DNA of 64,000 nt, from assembly GCF_009909235.1 (NCBI RefSeq), contig NZ_JAAAPO010000001.1:845362-909361 (forward strand), in the 5' to 3' direction. The stretch is from Novosphingobium ovatum (GTDB taxonomy: Bacteria > Pseudomonadota > Alphaproteobacteria > Sphingomonadales > Sphingomonadaceae). The translations under genes were made by a program, and so were the position numbers. Shown one piece after another: positions 49,497 through 58,584 of the stretch (the stretch's first letter is position 1; the number at the start of each line of letters is the position of its first letter). Under the pieces are notes generated by a model. That model was not told the origin of the DNA and ran no database searches. It saw nothing but the letters and a program-made list of their open reading frames with translations.

Positions 49497-52327
49497 CGTA
49501 ATACATCCGGATCTTCGGGAACATTCTGCACATCGGCGGGCGTGATCGCACGGCCAGAGACACCGGCGCGCACCCGTTGTAAAGCCTCATCCAGCGACAG
49601 GCGATGCACCGGCGCCGCTGCCGGAAAGGCCGAGAGCAGGCGCGAGGGGAACGCGGCCGACAGGACAACGAAATGGCCATGGTCCTCCCGGCCACGGATC
49701 AACCGGCCGAACGCTTGCGCCAGACGGGCGCGGATGATGCGGTCATCATGCGCCTGACCGCCCGCCGGATAGGCCGCCCGCCGCGCGCGGTGCAGGATCG
49801 ACGGCTTGGGCCATGGCACCTGCTCCATCACCACCAGCCGCAGCGAATGGCCCGGCACGTCCACCCCATCGCGCAAAGCATCCGTGCCCAGCAGGCTGGC
49901 GCGCGGATCATCGCGGAAGATATCGACCAGCGTGCCGGTGTCGATCGGATCGACATGCTGGGCAAACAGCGGCAGGCCTTCGCGCGCCAGACGGTCGGCG
50001 ATGCGGCCATGCACCGCGCGCAGGCGGCGGATCGCGGTGAACAGGCCCAGCGCGCCGCCGCCCGATGCCTCGATCAACCGGGCATAGGCGTTGGCAAGGC
50101 CGGGAATGTCGCCCTTGGCAACATCGGTGACGATCAGCACTTCGGCCTGTGCGGCGTAATCGAACGGGCTGTCAAACGCCGCCAGCAACGGCGCGCGGGT
50201 CAGATGTGCCGCGCCGGAGCGGGCGATGGCTGCGTCCCAATCGTCGGGTCCATCCCGCCCATGCCCGTCGCGTAACGTTGCACTGGTCATCATCACGCCA
50301 TGCGCGCCGCCCAGAACCGTGGCGGCAAAGGGCTGCATCGGGTCCAGCCAATGGCGGTGAATGCCAATATCATATTCGCGCGCGTCCACCCGGTCCACCG
50401 CCAGCCAGTCGACAAAGGCCGGATCGGCTGGCCCACCCAGCCGCGCCAGCAACGCCTCCCACGCGGCAATTAGGTCCACCCGCCAGGTCAGCGAGGCGCG
50501 GGCGCCCTCGATCCGGGCGCGGCCCTGGCCGTCCAGCCAATCGGGCGGATCGGTGATGATCGCCTCCAGCCGCGCGCCCAGACGCATCAGCGGCTGGCGC
50601 AGCGCTGCAAGGGCTGCCTGCGCATTGGCGGCGGCCTCCAGAAACGGGCCGTCCAGCCCGGCGGCCTCGGTCTCCAGCGCATATCCCGCGTCCTGACCGC
50701 CACTTTCGTCGCGGGCAAAGACGCTGGTGCGCGCCGCTGCCAACAGTTCCTCCAACGGGCCAGAGGGGTTGCCCTCGACCACGCGGGCCAGCCAGCCTTC
50801 ACCGGGCAGCGCCTCGGCGGCTTCGAGCGCGGCGGTGATCGCGGCCGCGCCGTCCTCGTCATAGCTGGAGACATCGGCCAATCGCGCCGACAGTCCACGC
50901 CGCCGCCCGCGCGCCGCCTTTTCCGGGCCGATCACCCAGCGGCGCAATTCCACGCCCTCGCTGCCGGTCAGTTCGGCGGCAAAGGTGGAATCGGCGGCCT
51001 CGAACACATGGTGGCCTTCGTCAAAGATGATGCGGGTGGGGCGCTGCGCCGCGTCCTTGCCGCGCGCGGCGTTGACCATCACCAGCGCGTGATTGGCAAT
51101 CACCAGATCGGCCTCGGCGCTGGCGCGGGCGGCGCGTTCGATGAAGCATTTGCGGTAATGCGGGCACCCGGCATAGACACATTCGCCGCGCCGGTCGGTC
51201 AGCGATGTGATCGCGCGCTGGCGGAACAAGGTGCCCAGCCAGCCCGGCAGATCGCCGCCGATCATGTCGCCGTCCTGCGTATAGGCCGCCCAGCGCGCCA
51301 CCAATTGCGCCAGCACCGCCGCCCGCCCGCCAAACCCGCCCTGCAGCGCGTCCTCAAGGTTCAGCAGGCACAGGTAATTCTCGCGCCCCTTGCGCACCAC
51401 CACCGCCTGTCGCCCGGTCGCCGGGGCCGGGCCCCAGACGCGGGCCGCCTCGCGGCGCAATTGGCGTTGCAGCGCCTTGGTATAGGTGCTGACCCAGACG
51501 GTGCCCTGCGCATGTTCCGACCACAGCGAGGCGGGCGCCAGATAGCCCAGCGTCTTGCCCGTGCCGGTGCCAGCTTCGGCCAGCAGCATGTGGGGGCTGC
51601 GGTCGGCCGGATGGGCCCCGGTGGCGCGCGGGGCAAAGATCTGCGCTGTCGCCTGTGCATAGGCGCGCTGGGCCGGGCGGGGTTCGGCGGTCACGCCGGT
51701 GATTTCGGCCAGACGGTCATGCACGGCCGCATCGGGCAGGGTGATTTGCGCGGGTTGGGGGCGTTCGGGCGTTTCGTCCCATTCGGGCAGGCGGGTGAAC
51801 AGCCAGCGTTCGGCACGCAAGGGTTTGGCAATAGCCCCCTGCAACAGCGTGGCCCAAGGCCAGCGCAGGCGGATCAGCCCTTGCAGCGATGTCCATGCGC
51901 CCTCGCGCTCGGCCCAGTCGGGCGCGGCGCATTGGGCCAGCAACAGCGCGGCGGCCTGCTGGTAAAAGGCGGGGACGGCGCCATCATCGGCTGGCTCGGC
52001 AAGGCCCAAGGCATGGGCCAGCCCCTTGGGCGTTGGCACCACAAACCGCGCCGGGTGGACAAAGGCGAACAGTTCCAAAAGGTCCAGCCCCGACAGGTCG
52101 GGATAGCCCAGCCGGCTGGCCACCAGCGGCGCGTTCAACAGCAACAGCGGCGTGTCGGCGGCGGTGATGATCGCCTCGCCCTTGCCAATCGGGCGGGTGG
52201 CCATGGAATCGGCGCTGCGTCCCTCGCGCAGCCAGCAGCCGCCATGGCTGGCGTGCAATGCGGGCAGGCCCAAAGGGGGCGGCAGCGCGGCGGCGTCATC
52301 GGCAGGGGGCAGGGCGTTCTCGTCCAT
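49493..52327 (-). CDS. DinG/XPD-like superfamily 2 helicase with Fe-S cluster
   Basis: A 944-residue protein. An N-terminal region of about 200 residues without clear assignment precedes the helicase core. Walker A is AEAGTGTGKTLGY, the DEAH equivalent is FDEGHHVF. Four cysteines characteristic of the DinG/XPD Fe-S domain lie between motifs Ia and II (LCLLN..., CVYAGCPHYRKCFIE). It unwinds DNA with 5'-3' polarity by family. ATG 52327 is the start of the recognisable N-terminus; an upstream in-frame ATG at 52354 is possible. Confidence 0.88.
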   Translation of the reverse strand: MDENALPPADDAAALPPPLGLPALHASHGGCWLREGRSADSMATRPIGKGEAIITAADTPLLLLNAPLVASRLGYPDLSGLDLLELFAFVHPARFVVPTPKGLAHALGLAEPADDGAVPAFYQQAAALLLAQCAAPDWAEREGAWTSLQGLIRLRWPWATLLQGAIAKPLRAERWLFTRLPEWDETPERPQPAQITLPDAAVHDRLAEITGVTAEPRPAQRAYAQATAQIFAPRATGAHPADRSPHMLLAEAGTGTGKTLGYLAPASLWSEHAQGTVWVSTYTKALQRQLRREAARVWGPAPATGRQAVVVRKGRENYLCLLNLEDALQGGFGGRAAVLAQLVARWAAYTQDGDMIGGDLPGWLGTLFRQRAITSLTDRRGECVYAGCPHYRKCFIERAARASAEADLVIANHALVMVNAARGKDAAQRPTRIIFDEGHHVFEAADSTFAAELTGSEGVELRRWVIGPEKAARGRRRGLSARLADVSSYDEDGAAAITAALEAAEALPGEGWLARVVEGNPSGPLEELLAAARTSVFARDESGGQDAGYALETEAAGLDGPFLEAAANAQAALAALRQPLMRLGARLEAIITDPPDWLDGQGRARIEGARASLTWRVDLIAAWEALLARLGGPADPAFVDWLAVDRVDAREYDIGIHRHWLDPMQPFAATVLGGAHGVMMTSATLRDGHGRDGPDDWDAAIARSGAAHLTRAPLLAAFDSPFDYAAQAEVLIVTDVAKGDIPGLANAYARLIEASGGGALGLFTAIRRLRAVHGRIADRLAREGLPLFAQHVDPIDTGTLVDIFRDDPRASLLGTDALRDGVDVPGHSLRLVVMEQVPWPKPSILHRARRAAYPAGGQAHDDRIIRARLAQAFGRLIRGREDHGHFVVLSAAFPSRLLSAFPAAAPVHRLSLDEALQRVRAGVSGRAITPADVQNVPEDPDVLR

Positions 52328-52397
52328 CGCCTGTGCTGATGCCGGGCGCTGCACGCAAAGTAAATCCGGCGCGCGGTGTTTGTCCGCCGTGCAGCGC

Positions 52398-52547
52398 TTA
52401 GCTGAACAGGATGCGTTCGATCAGGCTGGGGCTGTGCTGCATCGGGCGGATCGGGCCAAAGCGGCGCAGACGGTCGCGCGGGTCCAGCGGTGGCGGGGCG
52501 GCCTTGGCTGTGGCGCGCGGGGATGGCGTGTGGGTTTGGTACGACAT
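52398..52547 (-). CDS. Small basic protein of 49 residues
   Basis: From ATG 52547 with GAGG nine bases upstream: MSYQTHTPSPRATAKAAPPP then LDPRDRLRRFGPIRPMQHSPSLIERILFS. The second half is a compact basic/aromatic motif that recalls short conserved sphingomonad proteins I have seen; I cannot name it. Too short for certainty. Confidence 0.5.
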   Translation of the reverse strand: MSYQTHTPSPRATAKAAPPPLDPRDRLRRFGPIRPMQHSPSLIERILFS

Positions 52548-52710
52548 GGCAACAACCTCACCAATGGCCGGATGCGGCCACGATGGACACAAGGTGACAC
52601 AGGCTGGCTTGCCGCAGGGTTAATCACAGGCCTCGCAGAACACGCAGGAAGGGCCGCCCCGCGCATTGATGCTTGCGCAAATGCGCCCTTTCCGCAAAAG
52701 GGCAGGCACT

Positions 52711-54315
52711 ATGACTGATGACGCACTGATCGCCGCCGCACAGGTTTCCAAGGCTTGGCCGTTCGAGGAGGCCCGCAAGATCCTCAAGCGCTATCCGAAC
52801 GGGAAACCGAACGGAGAGCCGGTGTTGTTCGAGACCGGTTATGGCCCCTCGGGCCTGCCGCATATCGGCACGTTTCAGGAAGTGTTGCGCACCACGCTGG
52901 TGCGCCGCGCCTATGAGACGCTGACCGGCGGCGCGCCGACGCGGCTGGTGGCGTTTTCGGACGACATGGATGGCCTGCGCAAGGTGCCCGACAATGTCGA
53001 GAACAAGGCCGTGCTGGAGGCCAATCTGGGCAAGCCGCTGAGCCGCATCCCCGATCCGTTTGGCACGCATGACAGCTTTGCCGCGCATAATAACGCGATG
53101 CTGCGCGAATTCCTTGACCGGTTTGGCTTTGATTACGAGTTTGTCTCGGCCAGCGAGCGGTACAATTCGGGCGCGTTTGACGATGCGCTGCGCGGCGTGC
53201 TGCGCGCCTATGACGCCATTCAGGCGATCATGCTGCCCACCCTGCGTGAGGAGCGCCGCAAGACCTATTCGCCGGTCCTGCCGGTCTCGCCCACCACGGG
53301 CGTTGTGTTGCAGGTGCCGATCGAGGTGGTGGACGCTGACAACGGCATCGTCCGTTTCGAGGACGCCGATGGCACCGTGATCGAACATTGCGTGTTCAAG
53401 GGCGGCGCCAAGCTGCAATGGAAGGTCGACTGGGCGATGCGCTGGGTGGCGCTGGGCGTCGACTATGAAATGTGCGGCAAGGATCTGACCGACAGCGTGA
53501 CGCAGTCGGGCAAGATCGCCCGCGTGCTGGGCGGGGCCAAGCCGGAAGGGCTGATCTATGAGCTGTTCCTGGACGAGAACGGCGAAAAGATCAGCAAGTC
53601 CAAGGGCAACGGCCTGACCATCGAACAATGGCTGACCTATGGCAGCGAGGAGAGCCTCGGCTTCTACCTGTTCCGCGAGCCCAAGAGCGCCAAGAGCCTG
53701 CACACCGGCATCATCGGCCGCGCGGTGGACGAATATTGGCAGTTCCGTGAAAAGCTGGCCACCCAGCCGATCGAGCAGCAATTGGGCAACCCGGTCTGGC
53801 ACCTGTTGCGCGCCAATGACCCGCAGGCGGGCGGCGCGGGCGAAAGCCTGCCGGTGACCTATGGCCTGCTGCTCAATCTGGTGGGCGTGCTGGGCGCGCA
53901 TGCCACGCGTGATCAGGTGTGGTCCTATCTGGCCAATTATGTCGAGGATGCCGATCCTGCCGCCCATCCGGCGCTGGACACGCTGGTGACCTGCGCGCTG
54001 GCCTATAACCGCGATTTCATCGCCCCGACGCTGCACCGGCGCAAGCCGGACGCGAACGAGGCGGCCGCTTTGGCCGCGCTGGACGAGGAACTGGCCGCGA
54101 CCAGCGATGACGCCGACGCCAGCCTGTTGCAGAACATCGTGTACGAGATCGGCAAGGACCCGCATTACGGCTTTGAGAACCTGCGCGACTGGTTCAAGGC
54201 TTTGTATGAAACGCTGCTCGGCTCGTCGGCTGGCCCGCGCATGGGCTCGTTCATCGCGCTGTACGGCATCGGCAACACGCGGGCGCTGATCGCGCAGGCG
54301 CTGGATCAGGGGTGA
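52711..54315 (+). CDS. lysK: Lysyl-tRNA synthetase, class I
   Basis: A 534-residue archaeal-type class I enzyme. HIGH-type motif is GPSGLPHIGTFQEV, KMSKS-type is KISKSKGNG. Alphaproteobacteria usually use this enzyme rather than class II LysS. ATG 52711 starts MTDDALIAAAQVSKAWPF; the frame is open 15 codons further upstream. Confidence 0.96.
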   Translation: MTDDALIAAAQVSKAWPFEEARKILKRYPNGKPNGEPVLFETGYGPSGLPHIGTFQEVLRTTLVRRAYETLTGGAPTRLVAFSDDMDGLRKVPDNVENKAVLEANLGKPLSRIPDPFGTHDSFAAHNNAMLREFLDRFGFDYEFVSASERYNSGAFDDALRGVLRAYDAIQAIMLPTLREERRKTYSPVLPVSPTTGVVLQVPIEVVDADNGIVRFEDADGTVIEHCVFKGGAKLQWKVDWAMRWVALGVDYEMCGKDLTDSVTQSGKIARVLGGAKPEGLIYELFLDENGEKISKSKGNGLTIEQWLTYGSEESLGFYLFREPKSAKSLHTGIIGRAVDEYWQFREKLATQPIEQQLGNPVWHLLRANDPQAGGAGESLPVTYGLLLNLVGVLGAHATRDQVWSYLANYVEDADPAAHPALDTLVTCALAYNRDFIAPTLHRRKPDANEAAALAALDEELAATSDDADASLLQNIVYEIGKDPHYGFENLRDWFKALYETLLGSSAGPRMGSFIALYGIGNTRALIAQALDQG

Positions 54316-54359
54316 TCGTAACCGGGGCAGGCCCGGCACCTTGAACAGGAAGGATAGCG

Positions 54360-54914
54360 ATGCGTTTTGACCATTCGCCCGAACGCCTGGCCGAGGAATT
54401 GCTGGGCCGCCCCTATCACGATCTGGACGCGGTGGAGCAGCGCGTGCTGCACCGCGTCGCCGATCACACCACCGATCTGGACCCGGACGAGCGCGAACAG
54501 ATCCACATGACCTATGGCGAGCGGCTGGCCGACCGGGTGGCGGCGGTGGGCGGCAGTTGGGGCTTCATCATCTTTTTCGGCGTGGTGCTGGTCAGCTGGA
54601 TGGTGCTGAACAGCCCGCCCATGGCGCGTTTTGTGCCGTCATGGGATGGCTATCCGTATATCTTCCTCAACCTGATGCTCTCAATGCTGGCCGCGTTTCA
54701 GGCCCCCGTCATCATGATGAGCCAGAACCGTCAGTCATTGAAAGACCGCATCGCCAGCCGCCACGATTACGAAGTGAACCTGCGCACGACGATGGAAATC
54801 CTGCTGCTCAAGCGCAAGGTGGACCTGATTTTGGTCAATCTGCACCGGCTGGAACGCGAAGGCAGCCAGATCGTCAGCCACCTGCCGGTGCAAGATCCAC
54901 CCGCCGATCAATAA
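54360..54914 (+). CDS. DUF1003 membrane protein
   Basis: A 184-residue protein with two transmembrane helices (GFIIFFGVVLVSWMVLN; FLNLMLSMLAAFQAPVIMMS) followed by MSQNRQSLKDRIASRHDYEVNL, the DUF1003 hallmark. Function unknown. RBS AGGAAGGA precedes ATG 54360. It converges with the QxW-repeat protein gene, and the two coding ends overlap by seven bases. Confidence 0.9.
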   Translation: MRFDHSPERLAEELLGRPYHDLDAVEQRVLHRVADHTTDLDPDEREQIHMTYGERLADRVAAVGGSWGFIIFFGVVLVSWMVLNSPPMARFVPSWDGYPYIFLNLMLSMLAAFQAPVIMMSQNRQSLKDRIASRHDYEVNLRTTMEILLLKRKVDLILVNLHRLEREGSQIVSHLPVQDPPADQ

Positions 54915-55444
54915 CGCACCGGCGTATCGGTGCGCATGCTGATCCACAATTGGCCCGAATATTGGGCGCAGGGGCGCACCACGGTAAACAACTGACGCGG
55001 CTCCACATCCAGACACATGCCGCGCCCCATGTCGCGGTTCATCAGCCGCAGATATTGCGGGCGCTGGCGGTCCTGGCGCAGATCCCATACCTGCCCTGGC
55101 ATCGGCCCACAACGCATCAGCATCGCTCGCCCATCGCGCGGCATGGCCGTCAGGCACATCGTCCCGCCGCGAAACTGCGTGGTCAGGCGATAGCCCCGGC
55201 CGTCCTCGGCGGGATGCACCACCCACATCTGCCCCGAATAATTGCCCGCGCGGGCCAGCACGGCGCGGTTGTTGTCGGGCCCGCCATTGATGATGTCCAG
55301 ATGCATCCGCTCACCCTGAAACGCGGTGGCAAAGCGGTAAAACACATCGTCTTCGGGCAGGTGGTCGCGCGGCATGGCCACGACTGGCCCCACCATCGCC
55401 AAGGCCAGAACCGCCCCCAACGCGCCGATAACAGATCGCATCAC
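54908..55444 (-). CDS. Secreted protein with ricin-like QxW repeats
   Basis: A 178-residue protein with a signal peptide (VIGALGAVLALAMVGPVVA). Three Q-x-W motifs (SGQMWVV, PGQVWDL, SGQLWIS) at roughly regular spacing and the CLDV cysteine pattern point to a beta-trefoil of the ricin B type. Such domains bind carbohydrates or other ligands; here no enzyme domain is attached. ATG 55441 is a second possible start. Confidence 0.72.
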   Translation of the reverse strand: MMRSVIGALGAVLALAMVGPVVAMPRDHLPEDDVFYRFATAFQGERMHLDIINGGPDNNRAVLARAGNYSGQMWVVHPAEDGRGYRLTTQFRGGTMCLTAMPRDGRAMLMRCGPMPGQVWDLRQDRQRPQYLRLMNRDMGRGMCLDVEPRQLFTVVRPCAQYSGQLWISMRTDTPVRY

Positions 55445-55537
55445 ATACCCCTTTCATGACGGAACGGGTGGCCGCCGCAACCGACAGCCACCCGCTCCCC
55501 GTTTAGCCGTGCCGATCCGCCCCTGCGGACCGATGCC

Positions 55538-56638
55538 TTACCAGAACAGGTCGTAGACGATATCTACCACCATGCCGGTCTGCACGTCCACCAACAGCGC
55601 ATCGTCATAATAGCGCACCCAGCGATACGGCCCATAGACCGGCGGCAGGCGATAGTTCCACGGATCATAGATCCAGTAGTTCTGGGCAAAGAACAGCCGT
55701 TCCAGGAAGAACCCGACGCTCAACCGGCGGTAATAATAGCCATTATAGGGCGCGAAATAGCGGCCGATATGGAAGGTGCTGCGGTTCTGGTCGCGCCAGC
55801 CGCGCCAGTCATAGCGGTGATCCTCGCGCCAGCCGCGATCCCACGACCGCCCCGCGCCATAGGCATAGGAGCGCCGATCCGGGCCGCCATCGCGCCGATC
55901 CCAGCCGCCATCGCGCCGATCCCAGCCGCCGCGGTCGCCATCGCGCCGATCCCAGCCGCCACGGTCGGCATCGCGCCGATCCCAGCCACCGCGATCCGGG
56001 CTTCCACGGTCCCATCCGCCAGGGGCGGCGCGGCCATGCTCACCGGGGCGAGGCGCTTCTCGGCCGCCGGGGCCTCCAACGCCGCTGCTCCAGCCACCGC
56101 CCTGCGGCGCGGGGGCGGGCTGCGGCGTGACGCGACCGCCGCCATTCCAACCGCCGTTCCAGCCACCGCCTTGCGGGGCAGGAGCGGGAGCAGGCTGTGG
56201 CGTGATGCGGCCGCCACCGTTCCAACCGCCGCCTTGCGGGGCAGGAGCGGGAGCGGGTTGTGGCGTGACGCGACCGCCACCATTCCAGCCACCGCCTTGC
56301 GGGGCTGGGGCCGGCGCAGGCGCGGGGGCCGGAGCAGGAGCAGGGGCTGGCGCAGGGCGAGGGGCACCGCCGCCCCAATTGCCGAACGGGCTGAAGCCAC
56401 CACCACCGCCACCGCCTTGGGGCGCTGGTGCCGGTGCGGGCGCGCCGCCGCCCCAACTGCCACCGCCACCTTGCGGGGCAGGGGCGCCATGGCGGCCGGG
56501 AATGGCGCCGCCGCGGTCATCACCACGGGTGCGGTCTTGGGCCTCTGCGGCAAAGGGCACGGCCAATGCCGTCAGGGCCAGCGCCAGCTTGACACCATCG
56601 CGCCGCCGCATCCCCTTGCTATGTGTCGAACGGGTCAT
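55538..56638 (-). CDS. RcnB-like secreted protein with long repeat-rich region
   Basis: A 366-residue protein with a signal peptide (LALALTALAVPFAAEA). After it come Gly/Pro/Ala-rich stretches with 21-residue repeats (APAPQGGGWNGGGRVTPQP) and Arg/Asp/Trp repeats (GGWDRRDGD). The C-terminal 90 residues (RRLSVGFFLERLFFAQNYWIYDPWNYRLPPVYGPYRWVRYYDDALLVD...) match the RcnB (nickel/cobalt homeostasis, PF11776) family fold. RBS GGGAGGACAAG precedes ATG 56638. Confidence 0.8.
   Translation of the reverse strand: MTRSTHSKGMRRRDGVKLALALTALAVPFAAEAQDRTRGDDRGGAIPGRHGAPAPQGGGGSWGGGAPAPAPAPQGGGGGGGFSPFGNWGGGAPRPAPAPAPAPAPAPAPAPAPQGGGWNGGGRVTPQPAPAPAPQGGGWNGGGRITPQPAPAPAPQGGGWNGGWNGGGRVTPQPAPAPQGGGWSSGVGGPGGREAPRPGEHGRAAPGGWDRGSPDRGGWDRRDADRGGWDRRDGDRGGWDRRDGGWDRRDGGPDRRSYAYGAGRSWDRGWREDHRYDWRGWRDQNRSTFHIGRYFAPYNGYYYRRLSVGFFLERLFFAQNYWIYDPWNYRLPPVYGPYRWVRYYDDALLVDVQTGMVVDIVYDLFW
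55886..55995. repeat. Tandem repeats coding for GGWDRRD units
   Basis: About five copies of a unit of the form CATCGCGCCGATCCCAGCCGC, 21 to 30 bases apart, within the RcnB-like gene. Copy number may vary between strains. Confidence 0.75.
56101..56310. repeat. Tandem 63-bp repeats coding for Ala-Pro-Gly-Trp units
   Basis: The sequence CCTTGCGGGG recurs at about 56169, 56232 and 56295, 63 bases apart, and a degenerate copy begins at about 56101. Each unit encodes 21 residues of the RcnB-like protein. Confidence 0.8.
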
Positions 56639-56759
56639 CTCTTGTCCTCCCAAAGAGCGAGGCAACGGCGCCGCTCTCGTCATGTTTGCTGAAATATGTC
56701 AGCCGGACTGACTGGATGCTGAACCGCCTGCATGGGCAATTGTTCAGAATTGCGCCAGC

Positions 56760-56791
56760 AAAAAGCCCCCGCCGCGTGGTGCGGCGAGGGC
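56760..56791 (-). terminator. Rho-independent terminator downstream of ettA
   Basis: On the minus strand: GCCCTCGCCGC, ACCAC loop, GCGGCGGGGGC, then TTTTT. The 11-bp stem has one G-T pair. It begins about 26 bases after the ettA stop. Confidence 0.85.
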
Positions 56792-56816
56792 CTTTGTTGC
56801 AACGCTGTAGCGCCGA

Positions 56817-58496
56817 TCAGCGCGTCAGCTTTTTGTATGCCCCGGCGCTGGCGCGGTCGGCCGCATCGCCCAGACGGCGGCGCTTGTCCTCTTCATAGGC
56901 CTCGAAGTTGCCTTCGAACCATTCGACATGGCCATTGCCTTCGAACGCCAGAATATGGGTGGCCAGACGGTCCAGGAAGAAGCGGTCGTGGCTGATGACC
57001 ACGGCGCAACCGGCAAAGTTTTCAATCGCTTCTTCAAGCGCGGCCAGCGTTTCGACGTCAAGGTCGTTGGTCGGTTCGTCCAGCAGCAGCACGTTGCCGC
57101 CACGCTTGAGCATCTTGGCGATGTTGACGCGGTTGCGCTCACCGCCCGACAGCTTGCCGACGTTCTTCTGCTGGTCCTGACCCTTGAAGTTGAAGGCGCC
57201 GACATAGGCGCGCGTCGAGGTGTCGAAGCCGTTGACCTTCATGTAGTCCAGCCCGTCCGAGATTTCCTCCCAGACGTTCTTGGTCGGATCAAGGTGGTCG
57301 CGGCTTTGGTCAACATAGCCCAGACGCACGGTCTGACCGATCTCGATCGTACCGGAATCGGGGGTTTCCTGCCCCGTGATCATCTTGAACAGCGTCGACT
57401 TGCCCGCGCCGTTCGGCCCGATCACGCCCACAATGCCGCCCGGCGGCAGCAGGAACGAGAGGTCGTTGATCAGCACCTTGTCGCCAAAGGCCTTGGAGAT
57501 GTTCTTGGCCTCGATCACCTTGCCGCCCAGACGTTCGGGCACCTGAATGACGATCTGCGCCTTGCCGGGGCTGCGGTTTTCCTGCCCGGACACCAGCTCC
57601 TCGAACTTCTTGATACGGGCCTTGGACTTGGTCTGGCGGCCCTTGGTGCCGGCGCGGATCCATTCCAGCTCGTCGTTGATCGCTTTCTGGCGGCCGGTGG
57701 CCTCGCGGTCTTCCTGCGCCAGACGGGCCGACTTCTTCTCCAGATAGGTGGAGTAGTTGCCCTCATACGGGAAGTATTTCCCGCGATCGAGCTCGAGAAT
57801 CCAGCCCACCACATTGTCCAGGAAGTAGCGGTCGTGGGTGATCATCAGCACCGCGCCGTGGTATTCCTTGAGGTGGTTTTCCAGCCATTCCACGCTTTCC
57901 GCGTCCAAATGGTTGGTCGGTTCGTCGAGCAGCAGGATGTCCGGCTTTTGGATGAGCAGGCGGGTCAGCGCGATACGGCGACGTTCACCGCCCGACAGGC
58001 TGTCCACCGGCCAGTCGCTGGGCGGGCAGCGCAGCGCTTCCATGGCGATTTCCAGCTGGTTGTCCAGCGTCCAGCCATCGACCGCGTCGATCTTGCCCTG
58101 CAGGTCGCCCATTTCCTCCATCAGCGCGTCGAAATCGCAATCTTCTGGCGGGTCGGCCATGATGTTGCTGATTTCGTTGAACCGGTCGACCAGATCGGCA
58201 GTGGCGCGCGCGCCGTCCTTGACGTTCTCCAGAACGGTCTTGGTCGGGTCCAGCTGCGGCTCCTGCTCCAGATAGCCGACAGTGATGTTTTCGCCGGGCC
58301 AAGCCTCACCGGTGAAATCGGTGTCGATACCGGCCATGATCTTGATCAGGGTCGACTTACCCGCGCCGTTGGGGCCAACGATGCCGATCTTGGCACCCTG
58401 ATAGAACTGCAGGTTGATGTTGCTCAGCACCGGCTTTTGCGCGCCGGGGAAGGTTTTCGTCATGCTCTTCATGACGAAGGCGTATTGGGCGGCCAC
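56817..58496 (-). CDS. ettA: ABC-F translation factor EttA
   Basis: A 559-residue protein with two ATP-binding cassettes, each with Walker A GPNGAGKS and signature LSGGERRR or LSGGERNR, but no transmembrane segments. The EttA arm and interdomain linker are visible (EEMGDLQGKIDAVDGWTLD; KARIKKFEELVSGQE). It regulates translation at the ribosomal E site according to energy state. Length and motif set match EttA rather than Uup. Confidence 0.94.
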   Translation of the reverse strand: MAAQYAFVMKSMTKTFPGAQKPVLSNINLQFYQGAKIGIVGPNGAGKSTLIKIMAGIDTDFTGEAWPGENITVGYLEQEPQLDPTKTVLENVKDGARATADLVDRFNEISNIMADPPEDCDFDALMEEMGDLQGKIDAVDGWTLDNQLEIAMEALRCPPSDWPVDSLSGGERRRIALTRLLIQKPDILLLDEPTNHLDAESVEWLENHLKEYHGAVLMITHDRYFLDNVVGWILELDRGKYFPYEGNYSTYLEKKSARLAQEDREATGRQKAINDELEWIRAGTKGRQTKSKARIKKFEELVSGQENRSPGKAQIVIQVPERLGGKVIEAKNISKAFGDKVLINDLSFLLPPGGIVGVIGPNGAGKSTLFKMITGQETPDSGTIEIGQTVRLGYVDQSRDHLDPTKNVWEEISDGLDYMKVNGFDTSTRAYVGAFNFKGQDQQKNVGKLSGGERNRVNIAKMLKRGGNVLLLDEPTNDLDVETLAALEEAIENFAGCAVVISHDRFFLDRLATHILAFEGNGHVEWFEGNFEAYEEDKRRRLGDAADRASAGAYKKLTR

Positions 58497-58584
58497 TGGG
58501 TGTTCTCCGCAAGATGAAACGGGTGTCGGTCAATTGCGCCTGCCTCTACAGGCTGGCCGCCCGCTTGCCAAGCGGGCGTGCGCG

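Noticed and set aside
52624..54339. Long minus-strand frame opposite lysK
   Set aside because: It is antisense to an unmistakable class I LysRS and has no protein-like features.
55886..56310. Repeat array that might be taken for CRISPR
   Set aside because: The units are in frame within a coding sequence, encode regular amino-acid repeats and have no unique spacers.
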